Origin: Aestuariibaculum suncheonense
GTDB lineage: Bacteria > Bacteroidota > Bacteroidia > Flavobacteriales > Flavobacteriaceae
Direction: 5' to 3'
DNA: 64,000 bases
Assembly (NCBI RefSeq): GCF_014596935.1
Contig: NZ_JACVXC010000001.1
Span: forward strand, 304,683 to 368,682
Under the pieces are notes generated by a model, which saw nothing but the letters and a program-made list of their open reading frames with translations, ran no database searches and was not told where the DNA came from. Positions 54,212-63,323 of the stretch are shown here, one piece after another. Made by a program: the position numbers and the translations under genes. The first letter of the stretch is position 1. Every line of letters begins with the position of its first letter.

Positions 54212-54658
54212 ATGAATTCAGGAAGAGTTTTTTATAAAGTTAATGAGCTGTTGATTTTTAATAGTGGCGTTGAAAAAGTGTATTTAGAAGCTTATGATTC
54301 TGTTAAAAATGAAGATTTAAAAGCATTTTTTAATGAACGCGCTTTTGAAAGAAATCAGTTTACAAAAGATTTAAAAGCAGAGATGGAAAGTATTGAAGAG
54401 AAGTCTCAGCAATCGGCCGGATTAAGTACAAATTTCTACGAGATTTGGAGAAATTTTAGAAACTTAGTCTTAATGGATAACGAAAACGGTTTGTTAAATG
54501 AAGTTTACCGTTTAAAGGAAGTAAGTATTGAAATGTATAATCAATTGCTTATGGAGCCAAATTTACCTTTGTCGGTTTGTAAACTTTTAGGAAAGCAACG
54601 TGACAGTATTCAAGCCGCAATGAACATGATGAAACGCGATCTTACTTTAGTTTACTAA
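54212..54658 (+). CDS. DUF2383 (PA2169-type) four-helix-bundle protein
   Basis: The 148-residue protein has no signal peptide. The helix pattern (VNELLIFNSGVEKVYLEAYD; LKAFFNERAFERNQFTKDLK; LLNEVYRLKEVSIEMYNQLL) matches the PA2169 four-helix family, a ferritin-like fold sometimes induced under stress. Metal ligands are not certain. A TAATTTTG -7 box lies at 54135-54142. A strong hairpin follows. Confidence 0.88.
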   Translation: MNSGRVFYKVNELLIFNSGVEKVYLEAYDSVKNEDLKAFFNERAFERNQFTKDLKAEMESIEEKSQQSAGLSTNFYEIWRNFRNLVLMDNENGLLNEVYRLKEVSIEMYNQLLMEPNLPLSVCKLLGKQRDSIQAAMNMMKRDLTLVY

Positions 54659-54680
54659 ATGTAGTTAAGTAGTTTTAATT

Positions 54681-54719
54681 AAAAAAGCGCGACTAAATAA
54701 AATTTAGTCGCGCTTTTTT
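54681..54719. terminator. Bidirectional terminator between DUF2383 and rimM genes
   Basis: AAAAAAGCGCGACTAAAT pairs perfectly with ATTTAGTCGCGCTTTTTT around three bases, with T runs on both strands. Confidence 0.95.
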
Positions 54720-54734
54720 ATGTTTTTAAGAGTG

Positions 54735-55262
54735 TTATTCTAAGTATAAATCGATTAATCCTTCAGGGGTATCTACAATAATGGTTTTATTGTCGCGATC
54801 TACTTTTACAATGAATTCATCATTCATCGGGATTAAAATATCTTTACCGTTATTTTCAACTTCAAAAAGAGACTGGGCAGTAGAATCGTTTATGGCAACT
54901 ATTTTCCCAACGGTTCCATAATGTTTGTCTTGCATTGTAAATCCTATAACCTCATGAAAATAGAATTTATTACCTTCCAGTTTTGGTAGTAAATCAAGCG
55001 GTAAATACACTTCAGTTTTCACTAAAGCATCGGCATCGGCTTCGGTTTCAACATCTTCAAACTGTACACGTAGTAAATCGGATTTATGAAGCTGAGAGCT
55101 TTCTACAAAAAACGGAATTAACGTGTGGTTTATATCCAGAAACATGGCGTCTAAATTTTCGTATAAATCCGGTTGATCGGTGTCTAGTTTGATTAATAAT
55201 TCGCCTTTAAAACTGTATTTTTTTACAATTTTACCTAAATAAAAGCAGTCTTCTTTTTTCAT
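54735..55262 (-). CDS. rimM: Ribosome maturation factor RimM
   Basis: RimM helps assemble the 30S head through ribosomal protein S19. The 175 residues show CFYLGKIVKKYSFKGELLIKL at the N-terminus and the PRC-barrel domain (KFYFHEVIGFTMQDKHYGTVG; ILIPMNDEFIVKVDRDNKTI) at the C-terminus. It follows rpsP on the same strand, the usual bacterial order. A hairpin terminator sits between them, so rimM expression may be lowered relative to rpsP. Confidence 0.96.
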   Translation of the reverse strand: MKKEDCFYLGKIVKKYSFKGELLIKLDTDQPDLYENLDAMFLDINHTLIPFFVESSQLHKSDLLRVQFEDVETEADADALVKTEVYLPLDLLPKLEGNKFYFHEVIGFTMQDKHYGTVGKIVAINDSTAQSLFEVENNGKDILIPMNDEFIVKVDRDNKTIIVDTPEGLIDLYLE

Positions 55263-55306
55263 TTTTTTGAGATGTTAAGTGTTATAAGAGAACACTTTTT
55301 TGCATA

Positions 55307-55335
55307 AAAAACTCCGATAGAAGCTATCGGAGTTT
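55307..55335 (-). terminator. Hairpin terminator or attenuator between rpsP and rimM
   Basis: Read on the minus strand, AAACTCCGATAG pairs with CTATCGGAGTTT around CTT, followed by six T, about 25 bases after the rpsP stop. Confidence 0.85.
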
Positions 55336-55357
55336 AAAAGTATAAAAAAATAGTTTT

Positions 55358-55858
55358 TTATTCTTCTTCGTTTGAAGCTTCTACTTCTTCAGCTGGAGCT
55401 TCTTCAACAACAGGAGCTTTGGCAGCAATACGAGCTTCGTTTGCAGCTTTTTCAGCTTCTAATGCTTTAGCTTTAGCGTCAGCTTCAGCTTGAGCTAAAC
55501 CGTCAGTTTTAGCACCAACCTTAGCAGCTTTAGCGTCAACCCAAGCTTGGAACTTAGCTTCTGCTTGCTCTTCAGTTAAAGCACCTTTTCTAACACCGCC
55601 AACTAAGTGATTCTTTAATAAAGCACCTTTGTAAGATAAGATAGCTTTAGCAGTATCAGTTGGTTGAGCACCGTTTTGTAACCAAGTTACAGCACCGTCT
55701 ACATTTAAATCAATAGATGCAGGGTTAGTGTTTGGATTGTAAGTACCTAATTTTTCTAAGTATTTACCATCTCTTTTAGCACGCGAATCAGCGGCTACGA
55801 TCCAATAAAAAGGTTTTCCTTTTTTACCGTGTCTTTGTAATCTAATTTTTACTGGCAT
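55358..55858 (-). CDS. rpsP: 30S ribosomal protein S16 with long C-terminal tail
   Basis: The first 80 or so residues are canonical S16 ([38 protein letters not shown]). The rest to residue 166 is an Ala-, Lys- and Glu-rich helix and acidic end, where many bacterial S16 stop near 80-90. Long S16 tails are usual in Bacteroidetes. A good minus-strand promoter precedes the gene. The tail could bind rRNA or a partner, but its role is not known to me. Confidence 0.97.
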   Translation of the reverse strand: MPVKIRLQRHGKKGKPFYWIVAADSRAKRDGKYLEKLGTYNPNTNPASIDLNVDGAVTWLQNGAQPTDTAKAILSYKGALLKNHLVGGVRKGALTEEQAEAKFQAWVDAKAAKVGAKTDGLAQAEADAKAKALEAEKAANEARIAAKAPVVEEAPAEEVEASNEEE

Positions 55859-55905
55859 AATAATTAATTATTTGAGGTTCTCGACCTCGGTTATTAATGA
55901 GGGTG

Positions 55906-55934
55906 CAAAGATACTATATTTTTTGATTAAGCAA
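55906..55934 (-). promoter_or_regulatory. Bacteroidetes promoter for rpsP
   Basis: On the minus strand a TTG is followed after 18 bases by TATCTTTG, fitting TTG-N17-23-TAnnTTTG. The leader contains a small GAGGT/ACCTC inverted repeat. Confidence 0.78.
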
Positions 55935-55976
55935 CACTTTATGTTGTTTTTTAAATAGTTGTTTTTCAGAAGGTTT

Positions 55977-57044
55977 TTAGAATAATAAGCAAACGGGGCT
56001 TGGCGCATTAAATGAATTTGAAAATTTAAGTTTGCCGTTCTTTTTATTGATATTAAAAATACTAATGTTATTTGTGCGTCTGTTACCTACTAAAAGAAAA
56101 TTCCCGGTAGGATCTATGGTGAAATTTCTTGGCCAGTCGCCTTCCACCGAAATGTTTTGAATTTTTTTAAGTTTTCCAGTAGTGTGATGTCTTTTGAATA
56201 CAACAATGGAGTTTTCTCCACGGTTAGAGCCGTATAAAAATTGCTCGTCAGGACTTAAGTGGATATCGGCGCAATAACTTTCGCCTTTAAAGTCATCATC
56301 TAAAGTAGAAATATGTTCTACGAGTTTGAAGCCTTTATTAGTGTGTTTTGCTACTGTAATACTGCTGTTTAACTCATTAATAATGTAGAAGAATTTATGG
56401 TCTTTAGTCACTGTAAAATGCCTTGGACCTGCATTGGGTTGCATGCTAACAATAGATTCTGTTTTTAGTTTATAACCATCTCCAATGTCATTTTTTTGAT
56501 ACTTAAAAACCGAATTTCTTCCTAAATCGGCGACAAATAAATGGTTGTCAATAAACTGTGCGGAATGCGCATGCGATACGGCTTCATCTGTACTTTGCTT
56601 AAAAACCTGTAAGGCTTCAGTAAGGCTCCCGTCTGAGTTAATGTCGTACAAAGCTATGGTTCCACCGCCATAGTTAGAAACGACAAGTTTTGTTCCTTCA
56701 CTGTTAACAGCGACGTGGCAAGGACTTGCACCGTGGCTGTCGACGCTGTTTATAAGTTGTAAATAGTTATCGTTTTTAATTCTGAATGCAGAAACAATAC
56801 CGTCACCTTCTCGACAAGTAGCATATAGATAATTTCTGTTAGGAGAAAAGGCCAGAAAAGAAGGGCTTTCAGCTTTAGTAATTAATTTTGAGTCGCTTAA
56901 AGTTCCTTGGATGGTGTCGAATTGAAGTTTATAAATGCCTTCGCTCTTACCATCGGTAAAGGTACCCAGATACATGTCTATGTTTTGAGAAAAGCTTAAA
57001 GTAACCTGAAAAAGGATAAAAAGTAGACTAAAAGTTAGTTTCAT
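55977..57044 (-). CDS. Secreted lactonase-like seven-bladed beta-propeller
   Basis: The 355-residue protein has a signal peptide (LLFILFQVTLSFSQ). Repeats of the Pgl/YbhE type follow, with ESPSFLAFSPNRNYLYATC, SHGASPCHVAVNSEGTKLVV, GPRHFTVTKDHKFFYIINEL and WPRNFTIDPTGNFLLVGN. Cytoplasmic relatives hydrolyse 6-phosphogluconolactone. The export signal here argues against that and for an extracellular or periplasmic lactone or another ligand. It has its own promoter. Confidence 0.9.
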   Translation of the reverse strand: MKLTFSLLFILFQVTLSFSQNIDMYLGTFTDGKSEGIYKLQFDTIQGTLSDSKLITKAESPSFLAFSPNRNYLYATCREGDGIVSAFRIKNDNYLQLINSVDSHGASPCHVAVNSEGTKLVVSNYGGGTIALYDINSDGSLTEALQVFKQSTDEAVSHAHSAQFIDNHLFVADLGRNSVFKYQKNDIGDGYKLKTESIVSMQPNAGPRHFTVTKDHKFFYIINELNSSITVAKHTNKGFKLVEHISTLDDDFKGESYCADIHLSPDEQFLYGSNRGENSIVVFKRHHTTGKLKKIQNISVEGDWPRNFTIDPTGNFLLVGNRRTNNISIFNINKKNGKLKFSNSFNAPSPVCLLF

Positions 57045-57063
57045 ATTCGAGGTGTTTTTATTT

Positions 57064-57095
57064 CAAAAATAGGGTTTAAATTGAGTTTATTCAAA
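57064..57095 (-). promoter_or_regulatory. Bacteroidetes promoter for the lactonase-like gene
   Basis: On the minus strand TTTG is followed after 20 bases by TATTTTTG, matching the -33/-7 consensus, 20 bases before the start codon. Confidence 0.75.
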
Positions 57096-57241
57096 TGAAA
57101 ATAAATAAGATACACTATTAAAGATTTTGTTGTTTACAACTCGTGATAAATTCACTTTATTTTAGATGAATTTCTATGTATTTTTATCCACTAAGACTGG
57201 TTTTTATAATCGGTTTATTCACAATAAAATAAACTTTCAGG

Positions 57242-60200
57242 ATGTACTTAATTTTCGATACAGAAACCACAGGTTTACCAAAACGATGGGATGCACCCAT
57301 AACTGATACCGATAATTGGCCACGTTGTATACAAATTGCATGGCAGTTACATGATGGTATGGGAAATTGTATTGATCATCAGGATTATCTGGTGCAACCA
57401 GAAGGATTCAATATTCCCTATGATGCAGAGAAAGTTCATGGTATTTCTACCGAATTGGCTCAGGAGCAAGGTGTGCCTTTAGTGGAAGTTCTTGAAAAGT
57501 TTAATGAGGTACTGGGTAAGACCAAATTCATTGTCGGACAAAACGTAAAGTTCGACTTGAATATTATGGGAGCCGAATTTGTTCGTGGCGATATGGCAAA
57601 CATATTGCAGGAACTTCCTGTGTTAGATACCTGTACTGAACACACCGCTGAATTGTGTCAGATTCCCGGAGGTCGTGGAGGTAAATTTAAGTTACCAACA
57701 CTTACCGAGTTACACGAATTTTTATTCAAGCAGCCTTTTGCCGAAGCGCATAACGCAACAGCCGATGTTGAGGCAACCACACGTTGTTTCTTAGAGTTAA
57801 TTCGTTTAGAAGAATTTACAAGGGAGGAGTTAGATGTTGAGGAGGATTACTTTCAGAATTTTAAAGAAACCAATCCGAAAGAGATAGAACTTATCGGATT
57901 AAAGCATATTAACCTGAAACAGGAAAGTGCTAAGATTCGTGAGCGTTTAAAAAAAGCTGAAGGAACTCAGATTTCTTCCGAAGAGATCAAGCAAAATATT
58001 TCCGATTTAAAGGATGTTGAGTTTGCACATTTACATAACCATTCGCAATTTTCTATTTTACAGTCAACTATTAGTATTCCGGCCTTGGTAGCCGAAGCAG
58101 CAAAGCACAATATGCCGGCGGTAGCCTTAACCGATCATGGAAATATGATGGGGGCGTTCCACTTTGTTAAAGCGGTCAGTGCCCATAACAAGTCGGCTCA
58201 GGCTAAAATTGCTGAAGCACAGGAGAAAGGTGAAACTACCAATGTTAAAGAGATTAAACCTATTATTGGTTGTGAGTTTTTTGTTTGTGAAGATCATAAA
58301 GATAAGACCCGAAAAGATAACGGGTATCAGGTGGTTTTACTGGCTAAAAATAAAAATGGATATCATAACATGGCTAAGTTATCATCGCATGCCTTTGTTG
58401 ACGGATTTTACTATGTGCCACGTATTGATAAAAAGCTAATAGAGCAGTACAAGGAAGATATTATGGTGCTTACCGGTAACTTGTATGGTGAGGTGCCAAG
58501 TAAGGTGTTGAATGTTGGTGAAAATCAAGCGGAGGAAGCATTGCTTTGGTGGAAAGAGCAGTTTGGCGACGATTTGTATATCGAAATCATGCGTCATAAT
58601 CAGGAAGATGAAAACCGAGTAAATACGGTATTAATCGACTTTGCTAAAAAGCATGATGTTAAATTAATTGCTACCAATAATACCTATTACTGTGAAAAAG
58701 GCGATGCCAATGCGCACGATATTTTATTGTGTGTAAAAGATGGTGAAAAGCAGGGGACACCGATTGGTCGTGGCCGTGGGTATCGATATGGATTACCTAA
58801 TCAGGAATACTACTTTAAGTCCTCGGAAGAGATGAAGACTTTGTTTAAAGATGTGCCTGAAGCAATTAGCAATATTCAAGAGGTGATTGATAAAGTAGAA
58901 TCTTTTGAATTAGCTCGTGATGTCTTGCTTCCGGCCTTTGGGATTCCTGATGAATTTAAACATGATGAAGATTTAGTTGATGGTGGTAAACGCGGTGAGA
59001 ATGCCTATCTACGTCATTTAACTTACGAAGGAGCTAAAAAGCGTTATGGAGACCCGTTAAGTGAAGAAGTTATCGAGCGTTTAGACTTCGAGTTAGCCGT
59101 AATTGAAAATACAGGATATCCGGGCTACTTCTTGATTGTAGAAGATTTTATTCGTGAAGCCCGAAATATGGACGTGTCGGTTGGGCCAGGCCGTGGTTCG
59201 GCTGCTGGTTCGGTGGTAGCCTACTGCTTATGGATTACCAATATCGACCCAATGAAGTACGATTTGCTTTTTGAGCGTTTCTTAAATCCTGATCGTATTA
59301 GTATGCCCGATATCGATATCGACTTCGATGATGAAGGACGAAGTCGTGTTATGGATTATGTAATCAAGAAATACGGAGCCAATCAGGTAGCGCAAATTAT
59401 TACTTACGGTACTATGGCGGCGAAGTCCTCCATTCGTGATACGGCACGTGTACTGGATTTACCGTTATTTGATGCTGATAGGATTGCCAAGTTAATTCCG
59501 AATATGTCTAAGCTGAATAAAATTTTTGCTTTAGATGAAAAAGGATTGGCTGAAAAATTTAGAGCTGAAGAATTAGAAAAAGTCAACGAACTTTTAAATA
59601 TAGCCGATGGGGAAGGTCTCGATTCTGAAACCGTAAATCTGGCAAGAGTGCTTGAAGGTTCTGTGCGTAATACAGGTATTCACGCCTGTGGTGTAATTAT
59701 AACACCTGACGATATTACGAAGTTCGTTCCTGTTTCGGTAGCGAAAGACTCCGATTTATATGTTACCCAGTTCGATAACTCGGTAGTTGAGGAGGCGGGG
59801 CTTCTAAAAATGGACTTCTTGGGGTTAAAAACATTAACCCTGATTAAAGATACCGTTAAGATTGTAAAAGCGAAGCATGGCATTTTGCTCGATCCGGAGA
59901 ATTTTCCGTTAGATGATGAAGAAACCTACGCGCTGTTCCAAAGAGGAGAAACGGTTGGGGTATTCCAATACGAGTCACCCGGAATGCAAAAACACCTTCG
60001 TGATTTAAAACCAACGGTTTTTGAAGATTTAATTGCGATGAACGCCTTGTATCGTCCAGGTCCAATGGAATATATTCCATCGTTCGTTCGAAGGAAGCAC
60101 GGTGATGAAGAAATCGAGTACGATTTACCAGCCATGGAAGAATACCTAAAGGAAACGTATGGTATTACCGTGTATCAGGAGCAGGTAATGCTTCTGTCTC

Positions 60201-61630
60201 AAAAGTTAGCCGACTTTACCAAGGGTGAGGCCGATATGCTTCGCAAGGCGATGGGTAAAAAGCAGATTGCCGTACTGGATAAAATGAAACCTAAGTTTAT
60301 CGATCAGGCGAGTGCCAATGGTCATGATGCAAAGGTTCTGGAAAAGGTTTGGAAAGACTGGGAAGCTTTCGCAAGTTATGCCTTCAATAAATCGCACTCG
60401 ACATGTTATGCTTGGATTGCTTACCAAACGGCGTATTTAAAAGCACATTACCCGGCGGAATATATGGCAGCCGTGCTTTCTAACAATATGAACGATATTA
60501 AACAGGTTACTTTTTTCATGGAAGAGTGTAAGCGTATGAAACTGGATGTATTGGGACCTGATGTAAACGAGTCGTTCTACAAGTTCTCGGTAAATAAAGA
60601 TAATGCAGTGCGTTTTGGTATGGGAGCGATTAAAGGTGTTGGTCAGGGAGCGGTTTTAACTATTGTTGAAAACCGTAAAAAGGACGGACATTTTAAATCT
60701 ATTTTCGATTTTGCGAAACGAATCGATTTACGAGCAGCTAATAAAAAAGCTTTTGAAAACTTGGCATTAGCCGGAGGATTTGATTGTTTTAAAAACACAC
60801 ATCGAGCACAGTATTTTCACGATGAAGGCGACGGTATTACCTTTTTAGAAAAAGCGATTCGTTATGGTAGTAAACATCAGGAAAATGAAAATTCAGCGCA
60901 GGTAAGTTTATTTGGCGAAGCCAGTGAAGTACAGATAGAAGAACCTCAAGTGCCCCCTTGCGAAGAGTGGGGCACAATGGAGAAACTGGCGAAAGAGAGA
61001 GAGGTGGTTGGTATTTATATTTCCGGGCATCCACTGGATGATTTCAGAATTGAGTTAAACACTTTCTGTAATGCCAATTTGAGTTTCTTTAATACTTTAG
61101 AGCCTTACGTTAATCGGGAATTGGTGTTTGGCGGCGTTGTTACCGATGTGCAACACCGTGTAAGTAAACAAGGTAAAGGCTGGGCGATGTTTACGGTTGA
61201 AGATTATACTGATAGTTTTGAGTTTAGAATTTTTGGTGAAGAGTATCTAAAATTTAGGCACTTCTTAATGCATAATAACTTTGTGTTTGTAAAGACGTTT
61301 ATTCGCGAAGGTTGGGTTAATAAAGATACCGGAAAGAAAAGTGAACCGCGATTACAGTTCAATAATTTCCAGTTGCTTCATGATGTAATGGAGAGTTATG
61401 CTAAAAAGCTTTCCATACAATTAGAGATTGGTGATTTAAAAGAGAGTACTATTTTGAGGCTTAAAGAATTAATCGATATGCATCCCGGAAATCAAACTTT
61501 GAATTTTGTGGTTTACGATAATAATGAAAAAATAAAATTACATATGGCAAGCCGACGCCAAAAAGTAAAAGTGTGTCAGGAATTAATCAGCGAGCTTGAA
61601 AGCGAACATGTAAGGTTTAAGTTGAATTAG
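57242..61630 (+). CDS. dnaE: DNA polymerase III alpha subunit with fused DnaQ-type exonuclease
   Basis: The 1462-residue protein joins a proofreading exonuclease to the replicative polymerase. The exonuclease covers about 1-190, with catalytic Asp6 and Glu8 in FDTETTGLP and Exo III in AHNATADVEATTRCF. The PHP domain begins near 260 (FAHLHNHSQFSILQST). The polymerase active site is MPDIDIDFDDEGR. A helix-hairpin-helix region, a clamp-binding motif QVSLF at 1220-1224, and an OB domain (ELVFGGVVTDVQHRVSK) follow. E. coli splits these activities between DnaQ and DnaE, so this fusion makes a separate epsilon subunit unnecessary here. It is typical of the lineage. Confidence 0.97.
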   Translation: MYLIFDTETTGLPKRWDAPITDTDNWPRCIQIAWQLHDGMGNCIDHQDYLVQPEGFNIPYDAEKVHGISTELAQEQGVPLVEVLEKFNEVLGKTKFIVGQNVKFDLNIMGAEFVRGDMANILQELPVLDTCTEHTAELCQIPGGRGGKFKLPTLTELHEFLFKQPFAEAHNATADVEATTRCFLELIRLEEFTREELDVEEDYFQNFKETNPKEIELIGLKHINLKQESAKIRERLKKAEGTQISSEEIKQNISDLKDVEFAHLHNHSQFSILQSTISIPALVAEAAKHNMPAVALTDHGNMMGAFHFVKAVSAHNKSAQAKIAEAQEKGETTNVKEIKPIIGCEFFVCEDHKDKTRKDNGYQVVLLAKNKNGYHNMAKLSSHAFVDGFYYVPRIDKKLIEQYKEDIMVLTGNLYGEVPSKVLNVGENQAEEALLWWKEQFGDDLYIEIMRHNQEDENRVNTVLIDFAKKHDVKLIATNNTYYCEKGDANAHDILLCVKDGEKQGTPIGRGRGYRYGLPNQEYYFKSSEEMKTLFKDVPEAISNIQEVIDKVESFELARDVLLPAFGIPDEFKHDEDLVDGGKRGENAYLRHLTYEGAKKRYGDPLSEEVIERLDFELAVIENTGYPGYFLIVEDFIREARNMDVSVGPGRGSAAGSVVAYCLWITNIDPMKYDLLFERFLNPDRISMPDIDIDFDDEGRSRVMDYVIKKYGANQVAQIITYGTMAAKSSIRDTARVLDLPLFDADRIAKLIPNMSKLNKIFALDEKGLAEKFRAEELEKVNELLNIADGEGLDSETVNLARVLEGSVRNTGIHACGVIITPDDITKFVPVSVAKDSDLYVTQFDNSVVEEAGLLKMDFLGLKTLTLIKDTVKIVKAKHGILLDPENFPLDDEETYALFQRGETVGVFQYESPGMQKHLRDLKPTVFEDLIAMNALYRPGPMEYIPSFVRRKHGDEEIEYDLPAMEEYLKETYGITVYQEQVMLLSQKLADFTKGEADMLRKAMGKKQIAVLDKMKPKFIDQASANGHDAKVLEKVWKDWEAFASYAFNKSHSTCYAWIAYQTAYLKAHYPAEYMAAVLSNNMNDIKQVTFFMEECKRMKLDVLGPDVNESFYKFSVNKDNAVRFGMGAIKGVGQGAVLTIVENRKKDGHFKSIFDFAKRIDLRAANKKAFENLALAGGFDCFKNTHRAQYFHDEGDGITFLEKAIRYGSKHQENENSAQVSLFGEASEVQIEEPQVPPCEEWGTMEKLAKEREVVGIYISGHPLDDFRIELNTFCNANLSFFNTLEPYVNRELVFGGVVTDVQHRVSKQGKGWAMFTVEDYTDSFEFRIFGEEYLKFRHFLMHNNFVFVKTFIREGWVNKDTGKKSEPRLQFNNFQLLHDVMESYAKKLSIQLEIGDLKESTILRLKELIDMHPGNQTLNFVVYDNNEKIKLHMASRRQKVKVCQELISELESEHVRFKLN

Positions 61631-61714
61631 AGACTTTTTTATAGGGTAAATGCTATAGGATAAAATGTTAAAATAGCCTTAAACAATTCAGCTATAAGTA
61701 AAACAAATTGTTAG

Positions 61715-61749
61715 TTTGCAAGCTATAGTGGTTTTTTTAACTAATTTTG
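61715..61749 (+). promoter_or_regulatory. Bacteroidetes promoter for trxA
   Basis: TTTG at 61715-61718 is followed after 23 bases by TAATTTTG at 61742-61749, at the upper spacing limit. The trxA ATG lies 38 bases further on. Confidence 0.6.
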
Positions 61750-61787
61750 TAGTATTAAAATAGTATACAAATTAAAACATAAATATT

Positions 61788-62105
61788 ATGGCATTAGAAA
61801 TAACAGATGCAACGTTTGAAGAAACGGTATTAAAAAGCGATAAACCAGTTATGGTTGATTTTTGGGCTGCTTGGTGTGGACCTTGTAGAATGGTAGGGCC
61901 AATCATCGAACAAATTAGCGAAGAGTACGAAGGTAAAGCGGTAGTAGGAAAAGTTGATGTTGATGCTAACCAAGAATTTGCTGCTAAATATGGAGTGCGT
62001 AACATTCCAACAGTATTAGTATTCCAAAACGGAGAAGTAGTAGGAAGACAAGTTGGTGTAGCGCCTAAAAATGCATATACTGATGCGATTGATTCGCTTT
62101 TATAG
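61788..62105 (+). CDS. trxA: Thioredoxin
   Basis: The 105-residue protein is a canonical cytoplasmic thioredoxin with the WCGPC active site in DFWAAWCGPCRMVGP and the cis-Pro loop VRNIPTVLVFQNGE. It reduces protein disulfides. It contrasts with the CxxA protein at 9322, which has lost the second cysteine. It has its own promoter and terminator. Confidence 0.98.
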   Translation: MALEITDATFEETVLKSDKPVMVDFWAAWCGPCRMVGPIIEQISEEYEGKAVVGKVDVDANQEFAAKYGVRNIPTVLVFQNGEVVGRQVGVAPKNAYTDAIDSLL

Positions 62106-62128
62106 TCTATAATACATAAAGATTATAC

Positions 62129-62162
62129 AAAAAGGTTTGCTAGTAATGGCAAACCTTTTTTA
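62129..62162 (+). terminator. Intrinsic terminator after trxA
   Basis: AAAAAGGTTTGC pairs with GCAAACCTTTTT around an eight-base loop. Confidence 0.92.
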
Positions 62163-62200
62163 TTTTAGGTAAATCTTTTAAAATGATGCGCTAAAAACAA

Positions 62201-63130
62201 ATGAATTTACAAAACGAACTTAATAAAGCAGAAGGTTTTAAAAACTTAGAATTACTGGCTAAACAGGTTGTAGAAGGATTTATTGCCGGAATGCATAAAA
62301 GTCCGTTTCATGGGTTTTCTGCAGAGTTTGCCGAGCATAAAATTTACAATCAAGGCGAAAGCACACGACATATCGACTGGAAGTTGTTTGCTAAAACTGA
62401 TAAGTTATACACTAAGCGTTACGACGATGAAACGAATTTACGCTGTCATATTATTATAGATAATAGTAGCTCGATGCATTATCCAAGTATGACAAACTTT
62501 TCTATTCATCATTTAAATAAAATTGCATTTTCCGCTTTGGCATCTGCATCCTTAATGGGAATTTTAAAAAAACAACGCGATGCGGTCGGTTTGAGTATTT
62601 ATAGTGATGCTTACGATTATTATGCGCCAGAAAAAGGAAGTGAACGTCATCATCAAATGTTATTAAATCAGTTGTCGGCAATGGTAACTCAAAAGCCAGT
62701 AAACCGAAAAACAGATACCTATACCTATTTGCATCAAATAGCCGAAAAAATACACAGACGCTCTTTAATATTTTTATTTACCGATATGTTTCAGGCTATG
62801 GAAGACCCTAATAAGTTATTTGAAGCGCTGCGACATTTAAAATACAATAAGCATGAAGTGATTTTATTTCATGTGTTCGATAAGGAAAAGGAGTTGTTGT
62901 TTAATTTCGATAATAAACCTAAGCGTTTTGTAGATGTTGAAACCGGTGAATTTATAAATTTATATGCCGATACAATAAAGCATAATTATAACGATGCCGT
63001 GAGTGCATTTTTTAAAGAGGTACAGTATAATTGTTTGAAATACAATATTAAATATGTTGAGGTCGATGTGAATGCAGACTTTAATAATGTACTCATGACC
63101 TATATGGTCGAACGAAAGAAGTTTGCTTAG
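62201..63130 (+). CDS. DUF58 protein (MoxR-associated, vWA-like)
   Basis: The 309-residue protein carries the DUF58 core (FHGFSAEFAEHKIYNQGEST; HIDWKLFAKTDKLYTKRYDD) followed by a vWA-like metal-site segment IIIDNSSSMHYPS and FLFTDMFQAMEDP. DUF58 proteins usually accompany a MoxR ATPase and work on folding or activating other proteins. No MoxR gene lies in the window, where only tRNA genes follow. No membrane helix is present, so it is cytoplasmic. Confidence 0.92.
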   Translation: MNLQNELNKAEGFKNLELLAKQVVEGFIAGMHKSPFHGFSAEFAEHKIYNQGESTRHIDWKLFAKTDKLYTKRYDDETNLRCHIIIDNSSSMHYPSMTNFSIHHLNKIAFSALASASLMGILKKQRDAVGLSIYSDAYDYYAPEKGSERHHQMLLNQLSAMVTQKPVNRKTDTYTYLHQIAEKIHRRSLIFLFTDMFQAMEDPNKLFEALRHLKYNKHEVILFHVFDKEKELLFNFDNKPKRFVDVETGEFINLYADTIKHNYNDAVSAFFKEVQYNCLKYNIKYVEVDVNADFNNVLMTYMVERKKFA

Positions 63131-63160
63131 GTGGAAAATTGAAAAAAAATAAAAAAAATG

Positions 63161-63191
63161 TTTGCGGTAAACAAAAAGGCTTGTATATTTG
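63161..63191 (+). promoter_or_regulatory. Bacteroidetes promoter for the first tRNA-Asp gene
   Basis: TTTG at 63161-63164 is followed after 19 bases by TATATTTG at 63184-63191, the textbook pair. The tRNA starts 19 bases later. Confidence 0.8.
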
Positions 63192-63293
63192 CAACCGCAA
63201 TACAGCAACGGTCTGGTAGTTCAGTTGGTTAGAATGTCGCCCTGTCACGGCGAAGGTCGCGGGTTCGAGTCCCGTCCAGACCGCAACATTGCA
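63182..63293 (+). repeat. Direct repeat, copy 1 (promoter box plus tRNA-Asp)
   Basis: About 111 bases, from TTGTATATTTGCA through the whole tRNA to CAACATTGCA, recur 707 bases downstream. The tRNA and its ten-base 3' flank are identical in both copies. The 5' flank differs by one substitution and one inserted base. Confidence 0.9.
63210..63283 (+). tRNA. tRNA-Asp (anticodon GTC)
   Basis: The 74-base gene folds with acceptor GGTCTGG/CCAGACC, D-arm GTTC/GAAT, anticodon stem TCGCC/GGCGA with loop CTGTCAC giving anticodon GTC, and T-arm GCGGG-TTCGAGT-CCCGT. The discriminator is G, as tRNA-Asp requires. The terminal CCA is not encoded. Confidence 0.97.
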
Positions 63294-63297
63294 GAGA

Positions 63298-63323
63298 AGC
63301 TCTAAGAGATTAGGGCTTTTTTT
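63298..63323 (+). terminator. Probable terminator after the first tRNA-Asp gene
   Basis: AGCTCTAA and TTAGGGCT pair with one wobble around GAGA, followed by seven T. Confidence 0.6.

Noticed and set aside
63210..63300. Protein-like reading frame running through tRNA-Asp
   Set aside because: The frame (with MSPCHGEGRGFESRP) is a translation of the tRNA itself, a well-known false prediction, and both copies show the same sequence because they are tRNAs.
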